NCBI GenBank assembly: GCA_021785175.1
Contig: JAJYGH010000065.1
Span: 1-64,000 of the forward strand
DNA: 64,000 bases
Reading direction: 5' to 3'
From: Chloroflexota bacterium
GTDB taxonomy: Bacteria > Chloroflexota > Limnocylindria > Limnocylindrales > CSP1-4
The notes beneath the pieces were generated by a model. The model was not told the DNA's origin. It worked only from the letters and a program-made list of their open reading frames with translations, and did not search any database. Positions 43,770-52,123 of the stretch are shown here, piece by piece (position 1 is the stretch's first letter; the number at the start of each line of letters is the position of its first letter). The position numbers and the translations under genes were made by a program.

Positions 43770-43979
43770 TCACGCGTGCGCCCCGCTTCCTGTCCCCGGG
43801 CTGAGCCAACCGGCCATCAACTCATCGACCTTCGCGCGCACGGCCTCTCGAGCCTCGTGACGATCCCGGCCTCGCATCAGCAATTCGTCGTAGGGCGTGT
43901 GGCGATGACGCAGGTGGGCGCGCACGGCCAGATCGATGGCCTCCTCGGAGAGCGCCGTCGCGGCGGCGGTCCTGCCCAC
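43770..43979 (-). CDS. DUF2293-like small protein
   Basis: A 69-residue protein from GTG 43979. The core AVRAHLRHRHTPYDELLMRG then EAREAVRAKVDELMAGW matches the DUF2293 pattern, a short helical domain of unknown function. It is slightly short for the family and may be truncated at the N-terminus. No Shine-Dalgarno precedes the GTG. It lies between the DUF6880 gene and the M19 gene, all on the minus strand. Confidence 0.6.
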   Translation of the reverse strand: MGRTAAATALSEEAIDLAVRAHLRHRHTPYDELLMRGRDRHEAREAVRAKVDELMAGWLSPGTGSGAHA

Positions 43980-44025
43980 CCGTCCGGAAGACCGAGCACA
44001 CGCACGCAGGGCCGGCTGCGGCGCG

Positions 44026-45207
44026 TCAACAGGTTCCGCCGGCCGTCAGGTCCTGCAGCGCCGGCCGGTGCCCCTCCGCCGATCGACCGCTGTCCGCGCT
44101 GGCGCCGTCGAGCGCGGGGCGGAGGATGCGCAGCGCGTTCCCCCCGAGCACGGCGACGATGTCGGGCTCCGGCACGCCCCTGGCGAGGAGTCCGTCGGTG
44201 ATCAGCGGGAGGCCGGACGCGTCGACGACGGACCGGAGCGCGCCATCCATGTCCGAGCCGATCGCGACGTGCGCGGGCCCGAGCTCGTCGATCGCGAACC
44301 GGATGGTGTCGACGAGATCGCGGACGGTCGACCCGCCGAGCAGCGTGACGACGGTGACGACGCCGACGATGCCTCCCGCCCCGGCCACGAGCCTGGCGTC
44401 GGCCATTCGGACGTTGCGCGTCGCGGCGCTGTACCGACGCCAGCGGCTGGCGCGGGCGGCCCGCTCCAGGAAACCGGTGTGGCTGATGACGGGCGGACGC
44501 GACGCGCACGCGACCGTGTCGCGGATGGTCCCGGAGGATCCGTGAGCGAGGTCGACGACGATCGACGCCCGTTCGAGCTCCGCGACGGCGATCCGACCGA
44601 GCGGTGTGAGCCCGCCGGCCCGCCTCCCCGACCCTGACCCGGCGAGGGGGCTGTCCATGACGTGGGCCAGCCCGAACATCCGGATCCCGAGCGCCCGCAG
44701 CCGCGCGACCGCGGCGGGCAGGAGGGCCTCGTCCGTCCCGAGCACCTGCCCACCCTGGACCCCGATGAACGCGCCGACGGGACCGTTCGGCGCAAGGACG
44801 CGGTCGAGGTCGGCCCCGGAACGCACGACGACGAAGGCGTTCGGAGAGGCGGCGGCCCAGGCATCGATCCGGCGGACGAGGAAGGACACGATCGCGAGGT
44901 CGGAACGCAACGCCCGTGCGGGCACCCCCAGGCCGAGGAACTGCGCCGCCGACAGCGTGCCCCGTGGGTCGGGGAACCGTGTCGCGAGCGAGAGCCCGAC
45001 CAGGTTCGTGCCGACGGAGCGGAGACGGGGAAGGTCCACGTGCCCCGTCGAGGCCGGCTCGAGCATCGTCCGGCGGAAGAGCGGCGTGCCCACCAGAAGG
45101 TCGACGACCGGCACGCGAGCGTGGAGCGCGATCGCCTCGGGCGAGGGGCGGTGGGGGCGCGGGGCGCTCACGCCGAGCAGCGCACGATCGACGACTTGGG
45201 TGATCAC
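44026..45207 (-). CDS. M19 dipeptidase homologue with altered metal site
   Basis: A 393-residue renal-dipeptidase-like TIM barrel. Two metal histidines are kept (DLAHGSSG, H222; ISHTGF, H243), as are RNVRMAD and GSDMDG. Two classical ligands are changed: the HxD pair reads V34-V-D36, and the bridging Glu of GVEGG is Gln in GVQGG (Q151). Known M19 enzymes need both for a two-zinc centre, so this may be a pseudoenzyme, a one-metal enzyme or act on another substrate. It has no signal peptide. The start is GTG 45207. Confidence 0.8.
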   Translation of the reverse strand: MITQVVDRALLGVSAPRPHRPSPEAIALHARVPVVDLLVGTPLFRRTMLEPASTGHVDLPRLRSVGTNLVGLSLATRFPDPRGTLSAAQFLGLGVPARALRSDLAIVSFLVRRIDAWAAASPNAFVVVRSGADLDRVLAPNGPVGAFIGVQGGQVLGTDEALLPAAVARLRALGIRMFGLAHVMDSPLAGSGSGRRAGGLTPLGRIAVAELERASIVVDLAHGSSGTIRDTVACASRPPVISHTGFLERAARASRWRRYSAATRNVRMADARLVAGAGGIVGVVTVVTLLGGSTVRDLVDTIRFAIDELGPAHVAIGSDMDGALRSVVDASGLPLITDGLLARGVPEPDIVAVLGGNALRILRPALDGASADSGRSAEGHRPALQDLTAGGTC

Positions 45208-45234
45208 GAGCCGGCTTCCCGGGCGGTCCGGCGT

Positions 45235-46014
45235 TCAGCCGCCGCCGACGACGGCTGGACCGTTGCCCCCGCTCCGGGCCTCCACGAGGTCCGCGAGGTA
45301 GGCCGGCATCGGCACGGGAACGCCGGCGGCCCCCTCCGTCGAGGGCTCCCCGAGCGACAGCCGCACCGGGATCACGCCGCTCCACACCGGCAGGTCGAGG
45401 TCCGCGGGATCCTCGACGGGCCCCCCGGTCCGCACCTTCGCCGACGCCTCCGCGATGGGAATCGCAACGACGTGCGTCTGCCGGAGTTCCTGCCCGTTCG
45501 GCCGGCGCGCGTCCGCCCACCGGCCGGGCGCGACGTGCTCGACGACGGCCTCGAGGCCGGCCACCTTCTCCGCGTGGTCCCGGACGAGGCGAGCGCGCCC
45601 GACGAGCATGACGCTCCGGAAGTTCAGCGAGTGATGGAACGACGAGCGTGCCATCACGAGTCCGTCGAGCAGCGTCGCCTCCACGCAGACCTCGGGACCG
45701 CCGCGCAGGTGGCGGAAGAGGCGCGCCGCCGGCAGCCCGTGGAGGTACAGGATCTCGCCGATCCGTCCGTGGAGCATCGGCACGACGAACGGCGTCCCGT
45801 CGAGCACGAACGCGACGTGCACGAGGCGGGCCTCGTCGAGGATCGCGTGGATCAGCGCCCGGTCGTAGGAGGCGCGGTCCGCCCGGCGGACCTCGGTCCG
45901 CGCCGTGACGGGGTACACGGAGTCCGCGTCGGCCACGTCCACCGACTCGGCATCCGCCGCCGCCGAAGAAGCGGCCGCCGCGGTCGTCACAGACGCGCGA
46001 GCCGGGCGCGTCAC
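45235..46014 (-). CDS. PPOX-family flavin-binding protein
   Basis: A 259-residue split-barrel protein of the pyridoxamine 5'-phosphate oxidase-like group, expected to bind FMN or a related flavin. Conserved parts include ARLVHVAFVLDGTPFVVPML, YLHGLPAARLFRHLRGG and the barrel strand FHHSLNFRSVMLVGRARLV. The N-terminal 35 residues are Ala-rich and probably disordered. Starting at GTG 46014 gives a GTGA overlap with the FtsB-like gene. No substrate can be assigned; F420 or heme binding are alternatives in this fold. Confidence 0.82.
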   Translation of the reverse strand: MTRPARASVTTAAAASSAAADAESVDVADADSVYPVTARTEVRRADRASYDRALIHAILDEARLVHVAFVLDGTPFVVPMLHGRIGEILYLHGLPAARLFRHLRGGPEVCVEATLLDGLVMARSSFHHSLNFRSVMLVGRARLVRDHAEKVAGLEAVVEHVAPGRWADARRPNGQELRQTHVVAIPIAEASAKVRTGGPVEDPADLDLPVWSGVIPVRLSLGEPSTEGAAGVPVPMPAYLADLVEARSGGNGPAVVGGG

Positions 46015-46517
46015 GGCGATCCGAACAGCAGGTTCAGCCACGCCTGCAGCGGCGTGGGCGGCGCGGACGCGGGCGGCTGCTGCCCGAGCGGCGTGATGGC
46101 GGGCGGGGCGGAGGACCCGGGCTGCAACGCGAACACCTGCTCGTTCGGTGTGCCGTAGCCGTAGGCGCGTGCCTGCAGGGCCAGGAACTGCGGCGACTGG
46201 ATGATCGACAGCTCCGCCCGTCGCTCCTGCAGCTGCGCCGCCATCACGGCGTTCTGCTGCCGCATCACCGCTGCCTGATCGGCCGCCTGGTTCGCCTGCG
46301 ACACGGCACGGCCGAACACGAGCACGAGCCAGACGACCACGAGGATCGCCGCCGACAGCGCGACCGTCCGCCGGTCGAGACCTGCGAGCGCGGGTCTCGG
46401 CTGGGACAGCAGCGACGCGGGCACGGACGGGTCGGGAAGCCGGGGCTGGGACCTATCCTCGCGCCCGGACCGCTTGTCGTCTGGGGTGGGGGATGGCGAA
46501 ACGTCGTCGACGGTCAT
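46011..46517 (-). CDS. FtsB/DivIC-like septum protein
   Basis: A 168-residue single-pass membrane protein. A disordered 45-residue N-terminus is followed by one membrane helix (TVALSAAILVVVWLVLVFG, near 50-68), then a short coiled coil (AADQAAVMRQQNAVMAAQL) with the LQARAYGYGTPNEQVFAL motif of septum formation initiators, and a Pro-rich tail. FtsB relatives bridge FtsL and FtsQ in divisome assembly. The ATG at 46517 is the start; the longer frame upstream is rejected. It is coupled to the PPOX gene. Confidence 0.82.
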   Translation of the reverse strand: MTVDDVSPSPTPDDKRSGREDRSQPRLPDPSVPASLLSQPRPALAGLDRRTVALSAAILVVVWLVLVFGRAVSQANQAADQAAVMRQQNAVMAAQLQERRAELSIIQSPQFLALQARAYGYGTPNEQVFALQPGSSAPPAITPLGQQPPASAPPTPLQAWLNLLFGSP

Positions 46518-46800
46518 CGCCGCCGACCGTAGTGGGCCGCCTCGGGCGGTGTCAAGCGCGAACGACGCAGTGTGTGGACGGCCGCGAACGGCGCAGTTTG
46601 CGGGAGGCGCAGGCCGCGGGGCGCCACGACCAGGCGGGCGCGAGACGGGAATGCCGGGGCAGGCTGGCGCACGCATCCGGCGGGCTGCTAGACTCCCCCG
46701 CAAATCGAACGCCTGTGCGGTTGTCCGGACCCGACATCGGGCACAGCGGCGGCACGGGCAGGACCGGGCCGGCGGGATGGGCCGGCGGGATGGAGGCAGC
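46518..46800. other. Divergent intergenic region
   Basis: No gene is visible between the FtsB-like gene and mrfA. It contains an imperfect 14-bp direct repeat, GCGAACG(A/G)CGCAGT, at 46558-46571 and 46584-46597 (26-bp period, one mismatch), and a plus-strand TAGACT at 46688 that could be an mrfA -10. Confidence 0.4.
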
Positions 46801-49098
46801 ATGCGGCTCTACGCGCCCTCGCCGCTCACGGACGTCCTCGGACGGCTGCTCGAGGATCCCGGGGTCGCGCGATCCGTGGTCGAGCACCGCGTGATCCCCG
46901 CCGCCGGACCTTCCTTCGCGCCGCTGCCGGCCTGGCTCGACGCGCGCATCGCGTCCGGCCTCGCGGCCTCGGGCATCGAGCGGCTGTGGACGCACCAGGC
47001 GGTCGCGGCGGACGCGCTCCGTGACCGCCGTGATGTCGTCGTCGCGACGCCCACGGCGTCCGGCAAGACCCTCTGCTACAACCTGCCGGTCCTCCAGGCC
47101 GTTGCCGACGACCCGGCGGCCCGCGCGCTCTACCTCTTCCCGACGAAGGCGCTCGGGCAGGACCAGGTGGCTGCCTTCCGGGAACTCGCGGCGGCATCGG
47201 GCCTCGACGTCGCGTGCGCGACGTACGACGGCGACACGCCGGCCCCCATCCGGTCGACGATCCGGTCGGCCGGTCAGGTCGTCGTCACCAACCCCGACAT
47301 GCTCCACGCGGCGATCCTTCCGCACCACACCAAGTGGTTCCGGCTGTTCGAGCAGCTGCAGTACGTGGTGATCGACGAGCTGCACACGTACCGCGGCGTG
47401 TTCGGCAGCCACGTGGCGAACGTGCTGCGGCGGCTGCTCCGCATCTGCGAGCACTACGGCAGCCATCCGGTCATCGCGTGCTCATCGGCGACGATCGGCA
47501 ACCCGGCCGAGCTCGCCCGCCTGCTGACGGGGCGCGACGCGACGTGCGTCGACGAGAGCGGGGCGCCGTCCGGGGAACGGCACGTGCTCGTGCTCGATCC
47601 GCCGCTCATCGACCCCGCGCTCGGAGGGCGCGCGAGCTCGTTCGCGCTCGCTGAGCGCATCGCGCTCGCGTTCCTCCGCGCCGGCCACCAGACCATCGTG
47701 TTCGGGCGCTCGCGCGTCAGCGTCGAGCTGCTCCTCACGGCGCTCCGCGAGGCGATGCGGGAGGGCCGCGGGCCGGGAGACCGCGTGCGCGGGTATCGCG
47801 GCGGCTACCTGCCCACGGAGCGGCGCGCGATCGAGCGGGGACTGCGCACGGGCGAGCTCCTCGGCGTGGTGAGCACGAACGCGCTCGAGCTCGGCGTGGA
47901 CATCGGCGGCCTCGACGCCTCGGTCCTCGTGGGGTACCCGGGCTCGATCGCGGCGACCCGGCAGCAGATGGGCCGCGCCGGACGACGACAGGGAACGAGC
48001 GTGTCGGTGCTCGTGGCGGGCCAGGGCGCGGTGGACCAGTACGTCGCGACCCATCCGGCGTACGTCCTCGACCGGACCCCCGAGGAGGCGCGCCTGGATC
48101 CCGACAACCTGCACGTCCTGCTCGCGCACGTCCGGGCGTCGGCGTTCGAGCTGCCCTTCCCGCCCGGCGAGCGCTTCGGCCCCGAGCCGGCCGACGACCT
48201 GCTCGCGTTCCTCGCCGAGGAGGGCCACGTCCGGCAGGCCGACGACGGGCGCTGGTACTGGGCGAGCGAGAACTTCCCGGCCAGCGAGATCTCGCTGCGC
48301 AGCGCCGCCGAGGAGAACGTCGTGATCATCGACACGACGGCCGACCGCCCGCGCGTGCTCGGCGAGGTGGATCTCTTCGCGGCGCGCACGCTGGTCCACG
48401 AGGACGCGATCTACCTCCACGAATCGCTGCAGTACCACGTGGAGCGGCTCGACTGGGACGAGCGCAAGGCGTACGTGCGGCGCGTCGACGTGGACCACTA
48501 CACGCAGGCGGACCTGGCCGTCACGCTGAAGCCGCTGGAGACGTTCGCCTCGGCCCCCGCCGCCGGTGGCGAGCGCGGGCACGGCGAGGTGATGGTCAGC
48601 TCGCTCGCGAGCATCTACAAGAAGCTGCGCCTCGAGACCGGCGAGAACCTCGGCTGGGGACGGATCCACCTGCCGGAGATCGAGCTCCACACCACCGCGT
48701 ACTGGGTCGCGCTCGACCCGGCCCGGTTCGTGGCGTGGCGCCGCGACGATCTCGACGTCGCGCTCGTGGGGGCGGGCCGCGCCCTCCAGGCCGTGGCCAG
48801 CGTCCTGCTGATGAGCGACCCGCACGACCTCGGCATGGTCGCGCAGGTCCGGTCGCCGCACTTCGGGCGGCCCGTCCTGTTCCTCCACGAGGGCGTTCCG
48901 GGCGGCGTCGGCCTCGCACCGCGCCTGTTCGACCGCCACGTCGAGCTCGTGGAGGGCGCGCTCGACCTCGTCGCGGGGTGTCCGTGCGAGGCGGGATGTC
49001 CGGCGTGCGTGGGTCCGCGGCTCGAGGCCGGCGGGGATGCGAAGGCGCTCGGACGATCGCTGCTCGAGGCGCTGGTGGGCCGGACGGCGGAGTCGTGA
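46801..49098 (+). CDS. mrfA: DEAD/H helicase MrfA (YprA/DUF1998 type)
   Basis: A 765-residue SF2 helicase. Walker A is TPTASGKTLCYN near residue 83, Walker B is YVVIDELHTYRG near 190, motif III is CSSATIGN, and motifs V-VI are NALELGVDIGG and QMGRAGRRQG. The C-terminal DUF1998-type region has four cysteines in CPCEAGCPACVG. B. subtilis MrfA acts with the nuclease MrfB in repair of mitomycin-type damage. The ATG at 46801 has GGAGG 4 nt upstream. mrfB follows, strongly supporting the assignment. Confidence 0.92.
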   Translation: MRLYAPSPLTDVLGRLLEDPGVARSVVEHRVIPAAGPSFAPLPAWLDARIASGLAASGIERLWTHQAVAADALRDRRDVVVATPTASGKTLCYNLPVLQAVADDPAARALYLFPTKALGQDQVAAFRELAAASGLDVACATYDGDTPAPIRSTIRSAGQVVVTNPDMLHAAILPHHTKWFRLFEQLQYVVIDELHTYRGVFGSHVANVLRRLLRICEHYGSHPVIACSSATIGNPAELARLLTGRDATCVDESGAPSGERHVLVLDPPLIDPALGGRASSFALAERIALAFLRAGHQTIVFGRSRVSVELLLTALREAMREGRGPGDRVRGYRGGYLPTERRAIERGLRTGELLGVVSTNALELGVDIGGLDASVLVGYPGSIAATRQQMGRAGRRQGTSVSVLVAGQGAVDQYVATHPAYVLDRTPEEARLDPDNLHVLLAHVRASAFELPFPPGERFGPEPADDLLAFLAEEGHVRQADDGRWYWASENFPASEISLRSAAEENVVIIDTTADRPRVLGEVDLFAARTLVHEDAIYLHESLQYHVERLDWDERKAYVRRVDVDHYTQADLAVTLKPLETFASAPAAGGERGHGEVMVSSLASIYKKLRLETGENLGWGRIHLPEIELHTTAYWVALDPARFVAWRRDDLDVALVGAGRALQAVASVLLMSDPHDLGMVAQVRSPHFGRPVLFLHEGVPGGVGLAPRLFDRHVELVEGALDLVAGCPCEAGCPACVGPRLEAGGDAKALGRSLLEALVGRTAES

Positions 49099-49174
49099 GC
49101 GGGGGTGCGGCCAGAGGAGCGAGCCCCGCGGCCAGAGGCGTGAGCTCCGTGGCCAGAAGAGTGAGCCCCGCGGC
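49095..49174. repeat. 21-bp imperfect tandem repeat
   Basis: About 3.5 units resembling GTGAGCCCCGCGGCCAGAGGA, starting at 49095 (24 nt), 49119, 49140 and 49161. It begins at the mrfA stop and fills most of the gap before mrfB. Confidence 0.75.
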
Positions 49175-49249
49175 AGCCGCGAGCGCGGCTGGATCCGCGG
49201 GCACGACCACGGTGCAGGCGTGACACCGGAGCTGGCACGCGGCCCGGCC

Positions 49250-50740
49250 ATGCTGCGCGTCGTGGAATCGAACGGGTTCGAGCGGGATCCCTCGCCGCCC
49301 GGACCCCCCGACGTGGCGACGGGCGCGACTGCGGCAGCGGCTGCCGAGCGCGGCACGCGCGACCTCGGCGCTCGACTTGCACGGCTCCGCGTCGAGCGGC
49401 AGGGGTCACCTGCGCACGCAACTCCTGCGCACGGCCGACCCGAGCCCGGTGCACCCCGGGAGCCCGCCGGAGGCGCGGCGGCCGCGGCGGCAGGCCCGTG
49501 GATGCGAGGAGTCGACCGCGCCAGCGGTCTGGCCGGGGCGATCGGCGGCGAGGTGGTGCACGGCCCGGGTGGCCGCCTCGTCCGCGTCGTGACGTCGGTC
49601 GACCTGCCGGTTCCGTTCGACCTGCTCGCCGGCCTCCCCTACCCCATCGATCCCGGGCGGCCGCTCGTGTGCCTGGACACGGAGACCACGGGCCTCGGGA
49701 CGGCCGCGGGAACCCTGGCGTTCCTGGTCGGCGTCGGCCGCTGGGACGGGCCACGGTTCGAGGTCGAGCAGCTCGTGCTCCCCGACCATCCCGACGAGCC
49801 CGCGCTCCTTGCCGCCCTGCGCCAGGCGATCCCCCCGGACGCCTGGCTCGTCACGTACAACGGCCGCGGCTTCGACTGGCCGCTGCTCGTCACGCGGTTC
49901 CGGCTCCACCGGTCCCCGCCTCCCGAGCACTCGGGCCATCTCGACCTGCTGCCGATCGCACGGCAGCTCTGGCGCCACCGGCTCGAGGACGCCCGCCTGG
50001 CGACGGTGGAGCGCGGTGTCGCCGGAGTCGTGCGCGTCGACGACCTGCCGGGCGCGCTCGTGCCGGCACGCTACCTGGAGTTCCTCCGCACCGGCGAGGC
50101 GTCGCCCCTGCGCGCCGTCGTCGACCACAACCGCCAGGATGTCGTGTCACTGGGACTGCTCGTCGCACACCTCGCCTCGCGGCTCGCAGCGGCGCCCGCG
50201 CGCGACCACGAGCCGGCGGGCGACGTCGCGGCGCTCGGCCGGGCGTACGCGAGGCGCCGGCGGTTCGACGAGGCGATCGCGTGCTGCGAGGCGGCCGTGG
50301 GCGGCGCGACCGACCCTCGACAACGCGAGCGGCTCGCCTCGGAGCGCGCACGGATCCTGCGGATGGCGGGCAGGCACGAGGACTCGGCGTCCGCCTGGCA
50401 GGAGCTGGCCGAGGCCCGGGGGGGTCTCGCGGCGGTCGCGTGGGTGCAGCTCGCGAAGCATCTCGAGCACGTGCGGCGCGATCCGGTCGCCGCCCTCGAC
50501 GCCGCGGACCGTGCCCTTGCGCTCCTCGAGCGACAGCGCGCGCTCGGCCGGGACCTGCCGCGGCTCGAGCACGACCTGGTCGGGCGCCGGGCGCGCCTGC
50601 GCAGGCGTATCGCGTCCGGCTCGGCGGGGGCGCGGGCGGGACGTGCCGCGAGAACCCGCGGCACGGGACCGGTCCGCTCTCGGGAAGCGGCCGGCGGCGG
50701 GAGCGCTGCCGCACTCAGTCCGCCGCTCGCGTCTCCCTGA
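49250..50740 (+). CDS. mrfB: RNase H-like exonuclease MrfB
   Basis: A 496-residue DEDDh-type nuclease (YprB family). The acidic residues are CLDTETTGLG near residue 142, YNGRGFDWPLL near 205, and the H/D pair VDHNRQDVVSL near 293. A C-terminal TPR-like helical region covers about 315-455, and the tail is Arg/Gly-rich. The N-terminal 90 residues are low complexity. The start chosen is ATG 49250 (MLRVVESNG); a GTG at 49220 is possible. Partner of mrfA. The 3' end overlaps the convergent kinase gene by 26 bp. Confidence 0.88.
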   Translation: MLRVVESNGFERDPSPPGPPDVATGATAAAAAERGTRDLGARLARLRVERQGSPAHATPAHGRPEPGAPREPAGGAAAAAAGPWMRGVDRASGLAGAIGGEVVHGPGGRLVRVVTSVDLPVPFDLLAGLPYPIDPGRPLVCLDTETTGLGTAAGTLAFLVGVGRWDGPRFEVEQLVLPDHPDEPALLAALRQAIPPDAWLVTYNGRGFDWPLLVTRFRLHRSPPPEHSGHLDLLPIARQLWRHRLEDARLATVERGVAGVVRVDDLPGALVPARYLEFLRTGEASPLRAVVDHNRQDVVSLGLLVAHLASRLAAAPARDHEPAGDVAALGRAYARRRRFDEAIACCEAAVGGATDPRQRERLASERARILRMAGRHEDSASAWQELAEARGGLAAVAWVQLAKHLEHVRRDPVAALDAADRALALLERQRALGRDLPRLEHDLVGRRARLRRRIASGSAGARAGRAARTRGTGPVRSREAAGGGSAAALSPPLASP

Positions 50741-51614
50741 GGCGCAGTCGGATCTTCGCCAGGTCGGGCACGCCCGCGAGCCCGACGTCCTCCACGGACA
50801 GCGACGCGGCGATGGCCGCGAACCGCAGCGCCGCCCCTGGGCGCGCGGCGTCGTTGCCAAGGATGAGCCGCGCGGCGAGCAGCGCGGCCAGGAACACGTC
50901 GCCCGCGCCCGTCGGATCGACCTCGCGCCGCGCGGAGACGGCACGCCACCGCCGGGCCCCGATGCCTCCGGCCTCCGTCCGACACAGGTACACGCCGCCC
51001 GAGCGGCCGCTCGTCACCGCGATCGACTGCCCCGCCCTCGCGAGCAGCTGCTCGAGGCGATCCCCGGCCGAATCCGGCGGCAGGTCCTCGCGACTGAGGG
51101 CGGCGACGTCGGCCCGAGCCGCGATGGGGTGTACGCTCGGAGGGAGCCGCACGGGCGGCTCTCCGGGCACGAGCCGTCGGAGCAGCCCCTGCCATCCGAG
51201 CGCGACGACCGCGTCGGCGCCCGGCACGGCCGCCCACGCCGTGCCGAGCTCGCCGGCGACGGGTACGAGGAGGAACGCGCGCGCCTGGCGCCACCTGGCC
51301 GGGACGGCGGCCGTGGGGAGCGGATCCGACACTTCGTGACAGACCTGCCGGCGCCCCGACGGCGTCTCGCGGTTGTCGAAGACCGGGCCGTGCCCCAGTT
51401 CGACCGCCACGACCTCGACTCCCGCCGTTCGGAGTGCCTCGGGCTCGCCCGTGTCGAGCGCAACACGGTCCAGCCCGACGACGGCCCCCACGGCGAGCCC
51501 GAGCCGGGCGAGGAGCAGCGCGCCGTAGGAGACGCCCCCGCCCGGCCGCCAGCCGCGGCGCTCGTCCGGATCGAGATCGCGCGCCGCGGCCCCGACGACC
51601 ACGACGTCCGGCAT
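50715..51614 (-). CDS. PfkB-family sugar or nucleoside kinase
   Basis: A 299-residue ribokinase-fold enzyme. The N-terminal GGGVSYGALLLARLG replaces the common GGN motif. The C-terminal active-site signature is DPTGAGDVFLAALL near residue 240, with the catalytic Asp of DPTGAGD. The substrate is unknown. It is a single gene convergent with mrfB and divergent from the acidic-protein gene at 51707. Confidence 0.85.
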   Translation of the reverse strand: MPDVVVVGAAARDLDPDERRGWRPGGGVSYGALLLARLGLAVGAVVGLDRVALDTGEPEALRTAGVEVVAVELGHGPVFDNRETPSGRRQVCHEVSDPLPTAAVPARWRQARAFLLVPVAGELGTAWAAVPGADAVVALGWQGLLRRLVPGEPPVRLPPSVHPIAARADVAALSREDLPPDSAGDRLEQLLARAGQSIAVTSGRSGGVYLCRTEAGGIGARRWRAVSARREVDPTGAGDVFLAALLAARLILGNDAARPGAALRFAAIAASLSVEDVGLAGVPDLAKIRLRLRETRAAD

Positions 51615-51673
51615 CAGCGAGCGCCCTGCAACGCCGGAGTCGCCATGACACCGAGCGTGTGCGGCGCCGCGCC

Positions 51674-51679
51674 TATACT
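51674..51679 (+). promoter_or_regulatory. -10 before acidic-protein gene
   Basis: TATACT, about 27 nt upstream of the GTG at 51707; the leader includes GGAGG. No good -35 at normal spacing. Confidence 0.4.
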
Positions 51680-51706
51680 CCGCCGTCGAAGCAGGCGGGA
51701 GGAACG

Positions 51707-52078
51707 GTGTACTTCTACGAGCTCCACGAAAGCGACGACGACCTCTACTCGGACGCGCTGCTCACGCACGAGCAGGAGTTCACGGCGGAGGAGTTCTTCG
51801 AGCTCGTCCAGGAGGCGCGGCGACGCATCCTGGACACGTTCGAGGAGGATACGCTGGTCGAGGCGATCGCCCGCGAGCTCGAGCGAACGCAGGACTTCAC
51901 GTATGTCAGCGACGGGATGCTCGTGGCGGCGGTCAACGTGTCGCGGATCGAGGACGAGAACTTCGTTGCGGACGTCGGCGGGGACGAGGGGGACGACGCC
52001 GACGACGACCTGGACGACGAGTCGGACGAGGGGTTCCGGTCGCTGATCGTCGACCTGGACCGCGAGCCGCCGTACTAG
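51707..52078 (+). CDS. Small acidic hypothetical protein
   Basis: I do not recognise the family (123 residues). A folded-looking first two thirds (YFYELHESDDDLYSDALL, QEFTAEEFFELVQEARR, DTLVEAIARELER) is followed by a run of Asp/Glu near residues 88-108 and a short hydrophobic end. The GTG start is set by GGAGG 4 nt upstream. There are no cysteines or membrane segments. It stands alone on the plus strand between two minus-strand genes. Confidence 0.65.
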   Translation: MYFYELHESDDDLYSDALLTHEQEFTAEEFFELVQEARRRILDTFEEDTLVEAIARELERTQDFTYVSDGMLVAAVNVSRIEDENFVADVGGDEGDDADDDLDDESDEGFRSLIVDLDREPPY

Positions 52079-52123
52079 GGGGCGTGGGCCCCTCGCTCTC
52101 CCCCGCAGACCGCCGCTGTCCGT

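Noticed and set aside
42155-43979. DUF6880 and DUF2293 genes as island cargo
   Set aside because: They lie outside the right attachment repeat and beyond the probable native tRNA promoter.
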